The notes under the pieces were generated by a model. It was given only the letters and a program-made list of their open reading frames with translations, was not told the origin of the DNA and ran no database searches. A stretch of DNA of 64,000 nt from Simplicispira hankyongi (lineage in GTDB: Bacteria; Pseudomonadota; Gammaproteobacteria; Burkholderiales; Burkholderiaceae_C). The first letter of the stretch is position 1; each line of letters opens with the position of its first letter. Shown piece after piece: positions 6,743 to 15,312 of this stretch. The position numbers and the translations under genes are program-made. The stretch covers positions 1-64,000 of the forward strand of contig NZ_QXJC01000004.1 of assembly GCF_003570885.1 (NCBI RefSeq), given 5' to 3'.

Positions 6743-8026
6743 TCATTTCTCTTCGCGCATCCGCTGGGCACGTGCCCGGGCCTGTTCGCGGGCCTCGCCC
6801 ATGGCGTCGCCAAAAAAACGCGGCGGCCAGTTGCGCACGGTGCCGAACGCGTCCACCTCCAGCGGCACCAGCACGGCGTCGGCGCCGCGCCGCTCGACAA
6901 ACAGCATCTGGCATTGCTGGGGGCTGGTCTTGCGCTGCGCGATCAGCGTCTGCATGCGGCGAAACAGGTGCTCGGAATGCGTCTCGACAATGAACTGCAC
7001 CTGCCGCTGCTGGCTGACCTGCGAGAACATTTCAGCGAGCACGGCCTGGGCAAGAGGGTGCAGGTGGATTTCGGGCTCCTCCACCAGCGCGGTGCTGCCG
7101 GCGGGCGCCCAGAAGGCCATGGCCAGCACCGGCAGCACCTGGGCGACGCCGACGCCCACGTCGCGCAGGTTGGCGACGACGCCGTCCTTGTGCACCACCA
7201 CTTCGTAGCGGCTGGAGCGCCCCACCTGCCGCACGCCCATCTGGTCGGCCATGCCCATGCGCTGCAGCCAATGCGAGACGCTGGCCAGCGTGGCGCCCTG
7301 GGTGTCGGACTTGAGCAGCGCATTGGCCAGCAGCGCCTCAAGCACCTGGTTGCCGTCGCTGCCCAGTGCGCCCGGGGCCGACTTGCTCCAGACCTGGTCG
7401 CGCGCGGGCTGGCGGCGCAGCGGGCCGAGGTACACGATGGCTTCGAGCTCGCGGCGCAGCGCCAGGCTCAGGTCTTGCAAGTGCGCGCCGTCAGCCCCCA
7501 GCAGCGCCAGCGCCTCAGCAGAAAAGGCAATGGAGCGCTCGGGCGCGTACTGCGGCCCCTTGCCGCGCGGCTGGGCTTCGCCGTCCACCCACACCGCGTA
7601 CGCGCCGCGCTCGCGCCGCACCACGCGAAAGCGCCGCGCCACGGTGGACAGGCTCAGCTCCTGCACCACCACGGCGCCGCTGGCCGTCTGCCCATAGCTG
7701 CAGGCAAAGCGCGCGTGGCGCACGCGCTCGCCTTCGGGGCGCTCGAATTCCAGCGTGATCGAGAACTGGCGCGGCGCCGCGACGCCGTGCGAGAGCACGG
7801 CATCGAAACCACCAAAGTGGAAGAAATCATTGGCCTCGTCGCCCCCCAGGTTCAGGTGCACGGTGCGGTCGGGCGCGGCCGCCGTTTGCTTGAGCAGCAG
7901 CAGGCTTTGCAACAGCGTCGATTTGCCCGAAGAGTTGGTGCCCAGCAGCATGCTCACCGGCGCCAGCCGCACGGGCCCACTGTCGCGCCAGGCTTTGAGG
8001 TTTTGCAGGTGGAGGAGCTTGATCAT
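6743..8026 (-). CDS. AAA family ATPase with DUF3696-type C-terminus
   Basis: A 427 aa OLD/RecF-like ABC ATPase. Walker A is GTNSSGKST (about residues 29-37), Walker B is VEEPEIHLHP, and the switch histidine is in VETHSEHLF. The C-terminal stretch ERRGADAVLVPLEVD to NWPPRFFGD is characteristic of DUF3696 proteins. Such ATPases often drive nuclease partners in defence systems. Here the following genes are PIN-like and RNA ligase. The start at 8026 gives the expected MIKLLHLQNLKAW strand. The function is unproven; grouping with the next two genes rests on strand, order and spacing. Confidence 0.82.
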   Translation of the reverse strand: MIKLLHLQNLKAWRDSGPVRLAPVSMLLGTNSSGKSTLLQSLLLLKQTAAAPDRTVHLNLGGDEANDFFHFGGFDAVLSHGVAAPRQFSITLEFERPEGERVRHARFACSYGQTASGAVVVQELSLSTVARRFRVVRRERGAYAVWVDGEAQPRGKGPQYAPERSIAFSAEALALLGADGAHLQDLSLALRRELEAIVYLGPLRRQPARDQVWSKSAPGALGSDGNQVLEALLANALLKSDTQGATLASVSHWLQRMGMADQMGVRQVGRSSRYEVVVHKDGVVANLRDVGVGVAQVLPVLAMAFWAPAGSTALVEEPEIHLHPLAQAVLAEMFSQVSQQRQVQFIVETHSEHLFRRMQTLIAQRKTSPQQCQMLFVERRGADAVLVPLEVDAFGTVRNWPPRFFGDAMGEAREQARARAQRMREEK

Positions 8027-8060
8027 GGCAAAAGCATCTTAGGGTGTGCCGAAATTCAGA

Positions 8061-8109
8061 GAAAAATGGGCTCTAGCGCTTATCCAACAAGCGCTAGCAG
8101 CTCTCAAAT
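8061..8109. repeat. Comamonadaceae-type palindromic repeat, copy 1
   Basis: CTAGCGCTT (8073-8081) and AAGCGCTAG (8089-8097) form a 9-bp stem with a 7-nt loop. AAAAAT precedes it and AGCTCTCAAA follows. It belongs to a family with five more copies in this window, at 30881, 39061, 59991, 62046 and 63885, all between genes. Confidence 0.75.
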
Positions 8110-8116
8110 CCATAGC

Positions 8117-9691
8117 TCACTCCTTGAGCCCCAGGCGCCGCGCCAGCTTGTGCAGGTTGCTGGCGTCCAATCCGAGCTGGCGGGCCGCGCGCGCCCAGTT
8201 GCCTTGGTGGTGCGCCAGCGCATCCTGCACGCACTGGCGCTGACAGGATTCGAGGGCATCGCGCAGTGTGCCGGCAGCAATGGCAGGGCGAGGCACGGTT
8301 GCCGCTTCGGTTGGCGCAAGGGCAGTGGGCTCAGCCGGGCTCTGCAACGCATCAAGGTCGAGCACATCGGGCTCCAGGGTCACAATGTCGCTGCGGCGCG
8401 CACCCCTGCTGAGCGCCTTGAGGGCAGCGCGGCTGATGACATGCTCCAGCTCGCGAACGTTGCCCGGCCAGTGGTAGCTGCACAGCGCCGCCTGGGCGGC
8501 ACTGGACAAGCGCAGGCTGCGCAGCCCCAGACGGGCGCGGTTCTGCTCCAGAAAGCGCCCTGCCAGCAGCAGCACATCGTCTCCCCGCTCGCGCAGCGGC
8601 GGAATAGGCACGGGGTACACCGAGAGGCGGTGGTACAGGTCGGCGCGAAAGCTCCCGGCAGCCACCAGGTCGCGCAAATGGCGGTTGGTGGCCGCCACCA
8701 CGCGCACGTTCACGCGGCGTGGCGCGTCGGCGCCCAGACGCTGGATCTCGCCGTTCTGCAGTGCGCGCAGCAGCTTGGCCTGCACGGGGAGGGGCAGCTC
8801 GCCCACTTCGTCGAGAAACAGCGTGCCGCCCTCGGCGGCCTCGAAGCGGCCAGGCCGGTCCGCCACCGCGCCGGAGAAGGCGCCTCGCCGGTGGCCGAAC
8901 AGCTCGCTCTCCGCCAGCGATTCAGGCAGGGCGGCGCAGTTGACATGCACCAGCGGCCTCTGGCAGCGCGGCGAATGGCGGTGCAGCAGGCGGGCAAACA
9001 GCTCCTTGCCGACGCCGGTCTCGCCCAGCAGCAGCACCGGCAAGTCAGAGGTGGCGACCAGCTTGACCTCGTGCAGCAATTGCGTCAGGGCTGTGCTGTG
9101 GCCCAGGATTTCGCTTTCGTCCAACGCGGCGCGCAGCGCCGGCTCGTCGTGCAGGTTGCCGTTGTGGGGGTTGGCGGAGCGGCTCAGGGCCTGGTTCTCT
9201 TGCTCAAGCCGGGTGATGCGAATGGCGGCCTCCACCAGCACCGCACACTGCGCCAACGCCGCGCGGGACGCAGCGTCAAAGGTGCCGGTCTGCAAGGTGT
9301 CGAGCGTCAGCACCCCCCAGGGACGGCCGTCCACCCGCAAGGTCACGCCCATGCAGTCGTGCACCGGCAGGGGCTCGCCCACCATGGAGTCGAGCAGGCC
9401 GTCGTAGGGGTCTGGCAACGTGCTGTCGTGGTCGAAGCACGTCACCACGCCCCGCGCCAGCAGGGCCGCAAGGCGGGGATGCTGCTGCACGGCAAAGCGC
9501 CGGCCGAGCGACTCGCTGACCAAGCCATCGACCACCACCGGGCGCAGGTGGTCCTCCTCCAGGCGCAGCAGCGCGACAGCACCACAGCGGAAATGCGCGC
9601 GCAGGCCTCCAATCAAACGCTGCAGGCGCAACTGGGCGGGAAGTTCGGCGGTCAGATCGGCCAACCAGTGGCTGTACGGAAGGGTATTCAT
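8117..9691 (-). CDS. norR: Nitric-oxide-responsive sigma-54 activator NorR
   Basis: A 524 aa regulator with three domains. The N-terminal GAF domain (about residues 25-170) binds NO through non-haem iron in characterised NorR. The AAA+ domain has Walker A GETGVGKE, Walker B GGTLFLDEVGELPL and the arginine-finger region. The C-terminal Fis-type helix-turn-helix ends in NLHKLARRLGL. The sigma-54-contact loop reads GAFSGA rather than the usual GAFTGA, a conservative change. The start ATG 9691 begins MNTLPYSHWLADL; an upstream extension to 9844 would cross the operator region. It is divergent from the hemerythrin gene, with three NorR-type sites between them, one covering its own start codon. Confidence 0.88.
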   Translation of the reverse strand: MNTLPYSHWLADLTAELPAQLRLQRLIGGLRAHFRCGAVALLRLEEDHLRPVVVDGLVSESLGRRFAVQQHPRLAALLARGVVTCFDHDSTLPDPYDGLLDSMVGEPLPVHDCMGVTLRVDGRPWGVLTLDTLQTGTFDAASRAALAQCAVLVEAAIRITRLEQENQALSRSANPHNGNLHDEPALRAALDESEILGHSTALTQLLHEVKLVATSDLPVLLLGETGVGKELFARLLHRHSPRCQRPLVHVNCAALPESLAESELFGHRRGAFSGAVADRPGRFEAAEGGTLFLDEVGELPLPVQAKLLRALQNGEIQRLGADAPRRVNVRVVAATNRHLRDLVAAGSFRADLYHRLSVYPVPIPPLRERGDDVLLLAGRFLEQNRARLGLRSLRLSSAAQAALCSYHWPGNVRELEHVISRAALKALSRGARRSDIVTLEPDVLDLDALQSPAEPTALAPTEAATVPRPAIAAGTLRDALESCQRQCVQDALAHHQGNWARAARQLGLDASNLHKLARRLGLKE

Positions 9692-9738
9692 GACCTTACA
9701 TAGGTAATTTTTACCATTTGAAACAGGGTAATTATGAC
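9684..9738. promoter_or_regulatory. Three NorR enhancer sites
   Basis: Three copies of the NorR core GT-N7-AC are present: 9684-9694 (GTATTCATGAC, overlapping the norR ATG), 9704-9714 (GTAATTTTTAC, inside a longer palindrome) and 9728-9738 (GTAATTATGAC). Three such sites upstream of a sigma-54 promoter is the arrangement known from E. coli norVW. Confidence 0.75.
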
Positions 9739-9780
9739 CGCTAATTAGCGTAAACCCTTGATTCATCGTCGCGCCAAAGC

Positions 9781-9796
9781 TGGCCCGTTCTGTGCA
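9781..9796 (+). promoter_or_regulatory. Sigma-54 promoter of the hemerythrin-like gene
   Basis: TGGCCCGTTCTGTGCA matches TGGCACG-N4-TTGCA, with GG and GC separated by exactly 10 nt. It lies downstream of the three NorR sites and about 85 nt before the ATG at 9880. Confidence 0.7.
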
Positions 9797-9879
9797 AACC
9801 ACCAGGGCATCGGGGCCCATACACCGCAACACCACGCGGCACACGCCCCAAAGCCTTTCTTACCCTTGGAGCCATTGCT

Positions 9880-10290
9880 ATGAACATCGACAAATTCAAA
9901 CACCAGCACGTCGACATCCTGGGCAGCATTGCGACGCTGCGCAGCCTTGCGCAGGCCGGCATCACCCACAATGCCAGCGAAATCGCCAAGCGCATCGTCG
10001 CCATGAGTTCCACCATCAAGCTGCATCTGGCGGTGGAAGACCGTGCCTTGTACCCGGCCTTGCAGCGCGGCGGCGACGCTGAGCTGGCCCGCATGGGCCA
10101 GCAGTACCAGCAGGAAATGGGCGCCATCGCCAGCGCTTACGAAGCGTTCGCGCGGCGCTGGAACATCCCGGAAAACGTGCTGCGCGACGAACAGGGCTTC
10201 CGTAACGACGCCAACCATGTGCTGCGCATGGTGCACGAGCGCATGCAGCGCGAAAACCACGACTTTTATCCGCGCATCGAAGCGCTGTAA
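9880..10290 (+). CDS. Hemerythrin domain protein, NorR-controlled
   Basis: A 136 aa four-helix protein of the hemerythrin HHE type. Candidate iron ligands are His8/His10 in KHQHVD, the His-x-x-x-Glu of HLAVEDRALYP, and the C-terminal His residues in HVLRMVHERMQRENHDFYP. Such proteins carry a di-iron site and, in NorR or NsrR regulons, are linked to nitric oxide sensing, scavenging or iron-sulfur repair. GGAG lies upstream of ATG 9880. The sigma-54 promoter and NorR sites place it under NO control. No nitric oxide reductase gene follows, so this may be a single-gene response. Confidence 0.82.
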   Translation: MNIDKFKHQHVDILGSIATLRSLAQAGITHNASEIAKRIVAMSSTIKLHLAVEDRALYPALQRGGDAELARMGQQYQQEMGAIASAYEAFARRWNIPENVLRDEQGFRNDANHVLRMVHERMQRENHDFYPRIEAL

Positions 10291-10298
10291 TAGGCCGG

Positions 10299-11180
10299 TT
10301 ACATCCGCACCAGCATCTGCTGCACCAAGGGATGCATCACTTTGCGTTCCGTGCTGATGGCGTAGTAGTGCTGCTGCACCCCCTCGCACGCGCCAATGAG
10401 CTGCACGTGGCTGCGTTGCAGCAGTTCCTCCTCCGCCGCCAGCGCGGCAGGAAAGACGCCGAGGTCTGTGCTGCCGAACGTCTCCAGCAAGGCACTGTCC
10501 TCAATCTCGCCCACCACCCGTGGGCGCAAGCCGTGCTGGCTCAGCCACCGGTCTAGCTGGCCACGTACAACGGAATGCGTAGTGGGCAAGAGCAGCGGCA
10601 CCTGCTGAAGCGATGCCGGAAAGCGCTTATGCGCCACTTGCCACCAGTTGGCAGAGCCGTACCAGCCGATATCCGAGCTGCCCAGTGAGTGGCTGTGCAC
10701 TTTCAGCTGGGTGTTGGAGGGTGCGGGGTGGTCGGTCAGCACCACGTCGAGCTTGTGCAGCACGAGGTCGGCGAGCAAGTCGGCCATTTCCCCGTCGTCG
10801 CACACCAGGCGCAGGTTGGGTACATCCAGCACCGGCTGCAGCAGACGCCGCACCGCCAGTTTGGGCAAGCCGTCGGCAATGCCCACCGCCAAGCGCACCG
10901 CTGGGGTTTGGGCGGTGGCCAGCACGACCTCGGGCAATGCCTGGGACAACTGAAAGATTTGTTCAGCCTGCTGCAAGGCCACTTGTCCGGCCTCGGTCAG
11001 CGCCAGCCCGCGCCCAGCCGGTTTGAGCAGCTGGCAGCCGAGGTCGCGTTCGAGTTCGCGCACCTGCGTGCTCACGGTTTGCACCGCCATGTCCAGCCGC
11101 TCGGCCGCGCGCGACATGCTGCCTTCTTTCGCGACGACCCAAAAGTAATACAGATGGCGGTGGTTGAAGGCCAAACTCAT
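10299..11180 (-). CDS. LysR-family regulator, NhaR-like
   Basis: A 293 aa LysR regulator. The N-terminal winged helix reads NHRHLYYFWVVAKEGSMSRAAERL, closer to the NhaR branch (HLYYFW) than to general LysR proteins. The effector-binding domain includes DSALLETFG, which aligns with NhaR's DDAALMKAFG. NhaR in E. coli responds to Na+. No antiporter gene is adjacent here, so the target is unknown. It is convergent with the hemerythrin gene with 8 nt between stops. Confidence 0.82.
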   Translation of the reverse strand: MSLAFNHRHLYYFWVVAKEGSMSRAAERLDMAVQTVSTQVRELERDLGCQLLKPAGRGLALTEAGQVALQQAEQIFQLSQALPEVVLATAQTPAVRLAVGIADGLPKLAVRRLLQPVLDVPNLRLVCDDGEMADLLADLVLHKLDVVLTDHPAPSNTQLKVHSHSLGSSDIGWYGSANWWQVAHKRFPASLQQVPLLLPTTHSVVRGQLDRWLSQHGLRPRVVGEIEDSALLETFGSTDLGVFPAALAAEEELLQRSHVQLIGACEGVQQHYYAISTERKVMHPLVQQMLVRM

Positions 11181-11300
11181 TGTCAGTTTTTAAGGAAGTT
11201 AGGTTCATAGATTGTCCGCTTTTCTCGATGCGCCACTCGCCTTACCTTACGGCGTTCGAACGCAATGGGCCGTTCGCTTTTCACATATCAGGAGATCTTT

Positions 11301-11723
11301 ATGCGCACACACGCCTCCATTCGCTCCACGGCAGCAGCCGTGATTGCGCTGACCATCGCCTCGCTCGCGGCGCCATCGTTGGCCCACGCCAAGCGCATGG
11401 GCGGCTACAAGCCTGCGCCGTCCAGCTTCAAAAGAGCGCCCGCACTGGCGCCCGTTGCTGCGCCGAGGGCGCCGACGGCGCCCACTGCTGCAGCGCCAGC
11501 GGCCGCTGCGCCCGCAGCAGCCCGTCCTGGTCTGGGCGCCACGCTAGGTGCTGCAGCAGTAGGCGGCGTGGTGGGCTCCATGGCCGGCAATGCGATGGCC
11601 GGCGGCATGTCGAAGGACAAGGAAGCCGAGGCAGCAGCAGCTGAAAAGGAAGCACAGGCCCTGCAACTCAAGGCCGATGAAGCGAAAGCCAAGGCACAGG
11701 CCGCCCGCGCGGCAGCCAAGTAA
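11301..11723 (+). CDS. Small secreted Ala/Pro-rich protein
   Basis: 140 aa. A Sec signal peptide ends near AHA (about residues 27-29). A Pro/Ala-rich low-complexity stretch follows, then a glycine-zipper-like hydrophobic segment GATLGAAAVGGVVGSMAG, and a C-terminal Glu/Lys/Ala helix likely to form a coiled coil. AGGAG sits 6 nt before ATG 11301; an upstream ATG at 11265 is less likely. The KRMGG motif after the signal peptide recalls the N-terminus of Tim44-like secreted proteins, but that domain is absent. Function unknown. The Bax-inhibitor gene follows 47 nt downstream. Confidence 0.7.
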   Translation: MRTHASIRSTAAAVIALTIASLAAPSLAHAKRMGGYKPAPSSFKRAPALAPVAAPRAPTAPTAAAPAAAAPAAARPGLGATLGAAAVGGVVGSMAGNAMAGGMSKDKEAEAAAAEKEAQALQLKADEAKAKAQAARAAAK

Positions 11724-11770
11724 GCAAGAGCCCATGGGCTTGCTCCATTCCATCTTTCAGAGGTGACTTT

Positions 11771-12460
11771 ATGAACGAAAACATTCAAATCTTTGGCCAG
11801 CAGACGGGCGCGGCCCTGAGCGCCGAGCGCAATCAAGTTCTGCGCAACACCTACTGGCTTCTGGCACTGTCCATGGTGCCGACGGTGCTTGGCGCCTGGG
11901 TCGGCATTGCCACCGGCTTTGCCGGTGCTTTGTCGCCCGGCATTGGTTTGATGCTGTTCCTGGGCGGAGCTTTCGGCTTCATGTTTGCCATCGAGAAGAC
12001 CAAAGACTCTGCGGCCGGCGTGTTGGTGCTGTTGGCATTCACCTTCTTCATGGGCCTGATGCTTTCGCGCCTGGTGGGCAGCGTGTTGGGCCGTGCCAAT
12101 GGCGCTGAGCTGGTCATGACGGCGTTTGCCGGTACAGGCGCCATCTTCCTGGGCATGGCGAGTCTGTCGTCGGTCATCAAGCGCGACCTATCCGCCATGG
12201 GCAAGTGGCTGTTTGTGGGCGCCTTGATGATTTTGGTGGCTGGTATTGCCAACTTCTTCCTGCAGTCGAGCACACTGATGATCACGCTCGCGGTGTTGAT
12301 GGTGGGCGTTTTCACGGCCTTCATCTTGTACGACTTGAAGCGCGTGCGCGATGGCCACGAGACCAACTACATCACGGCGACGCTGGGCGTGTACCTGAGC
12401 CTGTTCAACGTGTTCCAGGCGCTGCTGATGCTGCTGGGCATTGGCGGGCGGGAGGAATAA
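11771..12460 (+). CDS. Bax inhibitor-1/YccA family membrane protein
   Basis: A 229 aa integral inner-membrane protein with seven predicted hydrophobic helices, the standard size for BI-1/YccA. The last helices contain the family stretch FILYDLKRVRDG, and the protein ends shortly after a short helix. E. coli relatives are YccA, which modulates FtsH, and YbhL. The role here is not determined. An AGGTGA ribosome-binding site precedes ATG 11771. Confidence 0.88.
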   Translation: MNENIQIFGQQTGAALSAERNQVLRNTYWLLALSMVPTVLGAWVGIATGFAGALSPGIGLMLFLGGAFGFMFAIEKTKDSAAGVLVLLAFTFFMGLMLSRLVGSVLGRANGAELVMTAFAGTGAIFLGMASLSSVIKRDLSAMGKWLFVGALMILVAGIANFFLQSSTLMITLAVLMVGVFTAFILYDLKRVRDGHETNYITATLGVYLSLFNVFQALLMLLGIGGREE

Positions 12461-12477
12461 GTCTTAGACATGGAGGC

Positions 12478-12502
12478 GGGCCGGGTTGCGTAGACCCGGC
12501 CC
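12478..12502. terminator. GC-rich hairpin after the BI-1 gene
   Basis: GGGCCGGGT and ACCCGGCCC form a perfect 9-bp stem with a 7-nt loop, 18 nt after the stop codon. No T-run follows, so it is a stem-type terminator or mRNA stabiliser rather than a canonical intrinsic terminator. Confidence 0.5.
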
Positions 12503-12565
12503 CTGAGTGGCCGCTGTCGCCGGTCATCGTTTGTCGCTTATCGCGCCGCGCTGCGGCCCATCCCC

Positions 12566-13330
12566 ATGGAAATTCTTCTCGACCCCAATGTCTGGATCGC
12601 CTTTGCGATGCTGACCGCCCTGGAAATCGTCCTGGGCATCGACAACATCATTTTCATTTCCATCTTGGTCGGGCGCCTGCCGCCGGAGGTACGCGACAAG
12701 GCGCGTCGCATCGGGCTAGGCTTTGCGATGGTGTCGCGACTGGCCTTGCTGTTCGCGCTGAGCTGGATCATGGGTCTGACGGCAGACCTGTTCCAAGTCG
12801 CCGGCATGGGCATCAGCGGTCGGGATCTGGTCTTGCTGTTTGGCGGCCTGTTCCTGCTCTACAAGGCTTCCCATGAAATCTTTGTAGAGGTCGAGGCGAA
12901 GGACGAGAAGGCGCCGCCGCCGTCAGATGCCGCAGCCATGAAGGACTCAGGAAGTCGATTGTTCTGGGCGGTGATCGGCCAGATTGCGGTCATCGATATC
13001 GTGTTCTCGCTGGACTCCGTAATCACCGCCGTCGGCATGGTCGACACCATAGGCGTCATGGTCGCCGCTGTCATCGTCTCGGTGGGAGTGATGCTGGTGG
13101 CGGCAAAGCCCATTGGCGATTTCGTCGACCGCCATGCGTCGGTCAAAGTATTGGCGCTGGCGTTCCTGGTGATGGTGGGTATGGCGCTCACCGCCGAAGC
13201 TTTTGACCAGGAAGTGCCCAAGGGCTACATCTACGCGGCGATGGCGTTTTCACTCGCGGTGGAAGCCCTCAATATCCGGGCTCGCGCACGGCGAATGCTG
13301 AAGGCACAGGAGGCCGGAGGAGGGGCTTGA
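12566..13330 (+). CDS. TerC family membrane protein
   Basis: A 254 aa multi-spanning protein. It has two TerC half-repeats with paired acidic motifs: EIVLGIDNIIFISI in helix 1 and DIVFSLDSVITAVG in the second half. The membrane acidic residues are those linked to Mn2+ export in the Alx/TerC family. The protein ends with a basic tail RARARRML. ATG 12566 begins the first helix. No yybP-ykoY riboswitch is recognisable in the 105-nt leader. Substrate assignment to manganese is family inference. Confidence 0.85.
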   Translation: MEILLDPNVWIAFAMLTALEIVLGIDNIIFISILVGRLPPEVRDKARRIGLGFAMVSRLALLFALSWIMGLTADLFQVAGMGISGRDLVLLFGGLFLLYKASHEIFVEVEAKDEKAPPPSDAAAMKDSGSRLFWAVIGQIAVIDIVFSLDSVITAVGMVDTIGVMVAAVIVSVGVMLVAAKPIGDFVDRHASVKVLALAFLVMVGMALTAEAFDQEVPKGYIYAAMAFSLAVEALNIRARARRMLKAQEAGGGA

Positions 13331-13456
13331 GGCCCAAACCCGTATGGGTCTCGACCCTAGCCTGATGGCCTCTCCCATGACGCGGGCAGTCCTTATGCGG
13401 CATACGCTCCATACCCGAATTCCAACCCATGCCGATGCGATGAGCGCGCGGAATGC

Positions 13457-14235
13457 TCACGAAGCACTTCCACACACCCGCAACACATCCCCTCCATACG
13501 CCTCCAGCATCTTCGCCCCCATGCCGCCAATCCCCTCCAGGTCTGCGAGCGTTGCCGGGCAGCGCTCGGCAATGGCGACCAGGGTGGCGTTGTGGAATAT
13601 CACATAGGCGGGCAGGCCGTATTCGCGGGCCACTTCGGCGCGCCAGGCTTTGAGGTTGATGAAGCGCACTTGCGCGGCCTGGTCCAGCGCGGCGGCGGCC
13701 GGGGGCAAGGTGCCGGCGGGGCTGCGGCGGCGTTTGCGCTCGCCGGGGGCAGCGGCCACGGCTTCGCGCAGGCGCACCGGGACTTCGCCGCGCAGCACCG
13801 CGCGCGAGGCGTCGGTGAGCGCCAGGGTTTCAAAGCTGTGGCCGTTGTCGAGATGCACCTTCTCCAGGCCCACCGCGCCGGTGGCGACGAGTTGGCGCAG
13901 CACGTCCATCAAATGGACAGCGCCGAAGCCAATGTGGCTGGCCTGCTGCACCCGGTAAATGGTGGAGAGCAGCTTGCGGGCCGCGTCCGTCGCATCCCAC
14001 ACCGCGGGTGGGTTCAAGCAGTTGTCGCAGTTGCCACAAGGTTCAGACGCTTCATCAAAGTACGCCAGCAGCCGCACGCGGCGGCAGTCGGTGGCTTCGG
14101 CTAGGGCCAGCAGGGCGTCGAGCTTGCCGCGCAGCGCGGCCTTGAATTCGGCGCCGGCCGGGCTCTCGTCGATCATGCGGCGCTGGTTGACGACGTCGTT
14201 CAGACCGTAGGCCATCCAGACGTCGGCGGGCTGAC
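13457..14235 (-). pseudogene. 3' fragment of a second recQ copy
   Basis: The translation matches the C-terminal 40% of the intact RecQ at 29001-30866 (roughly 90% identical by eye), beginning at PADVWMAYGL. It has the zinc-binding region [11 protein letters not shown], part of the winged-helix domain and the HRDC domain. Helicase motifs I-VI are missing. A 34-residue segment is also missing relative to the full copy, at a GCGCAGCACG site (13895-13904) that occurs twice in the full gene. The frame is fused at its 5' side to antisense of a copper ATPase gene at about 14236. It ends in CGSAS rather than CGG. It cannot encode a helicase and marks the left edge of an island. Confidence 0.88.
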
Positions 14236-14236
14236 C

Positions 14237-15262
14237 GTGCCCCCGGTGGTAGCCGTCTCCACGGCCCTGGCCGCGAGCCACGGCCTGCTGATCCGCAATC
14301 GTGGGGCGTTCGAAGGTACGCGCAAGCTGCAGGCCGTCATCTTCGACAAAACCGACACGCTCACAGAGGGGCGCTTTGGCGTCACCGACACTTTGCTGCT
14401 GCCCCAGGACATTGACGAAGAGACGCTGCGCAAGTACGCGGCCTCGGTGGATGCCAATTCCGAACACCCCATCGCCACAGCCATCGCCGCGTCATCGGAC
14501 GCGAAGCTGGCCGTCCTGAACTTCAAGAGCATCCCCGGCAAGGGCGCCGAGGGTAAGGTTGATGGCCGGGAGGTCAAGGTCGTCAGCCCGGGCTACTTGC
14601 GCGAGCAGCACATTGATCACGCGGACAAGCGCATCGAACCCCTGCAGGCGCAAGGCAAGACGGTCGTGTTTATCCTTATCAACGGACAGTTGAAGGGCGC
14701 CATCGCCTTGGCCGACAGCGTGCGCCCTGAGGCCAAGCAGGCCATCGAAGCGCTGAAGGCACTGAACATCCGCTGCATGATGCTCACCGGCGACAACCAG
14801 GCGACGGCCAAGTGGGTGTCGGACCAGGTCGGGCTGGACGAATACTTCGCCGAAGTGCTGCCGCAGGACAAGGCCGCCAAGGTCAAGGAGGTCCAGGCGC
14901 GCGGCGTGTTGGTCGCCATGACCGGCGACGGCGTGAACGACGCGCCGGCCCTGGCGCAGGCTGATGTCGGCATTGCCATCGGTGCTGGGTCCGACGTGGC
15001 GGTGGAAACCGCCGACATCGTTCTGGTGCGCAGCAACCCACAGGATGTCGTGGCCATCGTCGAGTTGTCCCGCGCCACCTATCGCAAGATGATCCAGAAC
15101 CTCTTCTGGGCCACGGGCTACAACGTCGTTGCCATTCCGCTGGCAGCCGGCGCGTTCTACGCCTGGGGCGTGGTGCTGTCGCCGGCCCTGGGCGCGGCAC
15201 TGATGGCGGCGAGCACGGTGATCGTGGCCGTCAACGCACGGCTGCTACGACTGAAGAAGTGA
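14237..15262 (+). pseudogene. C-terminal fragment of a copper-translocating P1B-type ATPase (CopB-like)
   Basis: Homology starts abruptly at VVAVSTALAASHGLLIRN, just after the position where the CPx metal-binding helix should be. The N-terminal metal-binding part, the first six helices and the actuator domain are absent. What remains is the phosphorylation and nucleotide-binding domain (TGDN, GDGVNDAPAL) and the last two helices, 341 codons. The invariant DKTGT phosphorylation motif reads DKTDT, so even this part carries a disabling change. The GTG at 14237 is simply where the open frame begins. It abuts the recQ fragment, so both were broken at the same junction. Confidence 0.85.
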
Positions 15263-15312
15263 CAAGTCGGCCCATGTCCGCCATGGCCGGCGGGAGGGGG
15301 GGGGAGCCCCGC

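Noticed and set aside
6494-9703. 1069-codon plus-strand frame across the PIN, ATPase and norR genes
   Set aside because: Antisense to three recognisable genes; His/Gln/Arg-rich composition typical of shadows.
12461-12565. Possible yybP-ykoY (Mn2+) riboswitch before the TerC family gene
   Set aside because: The hairpin present is a simple GC-rich stem; the conserved yybP loops are not seen.
15296-15304. Run of nine G between copB fragment and ppk2 as a phase-variable tract
   Set aside because: It lies between two convergent 3' ends, so length changes would alter neither gene.
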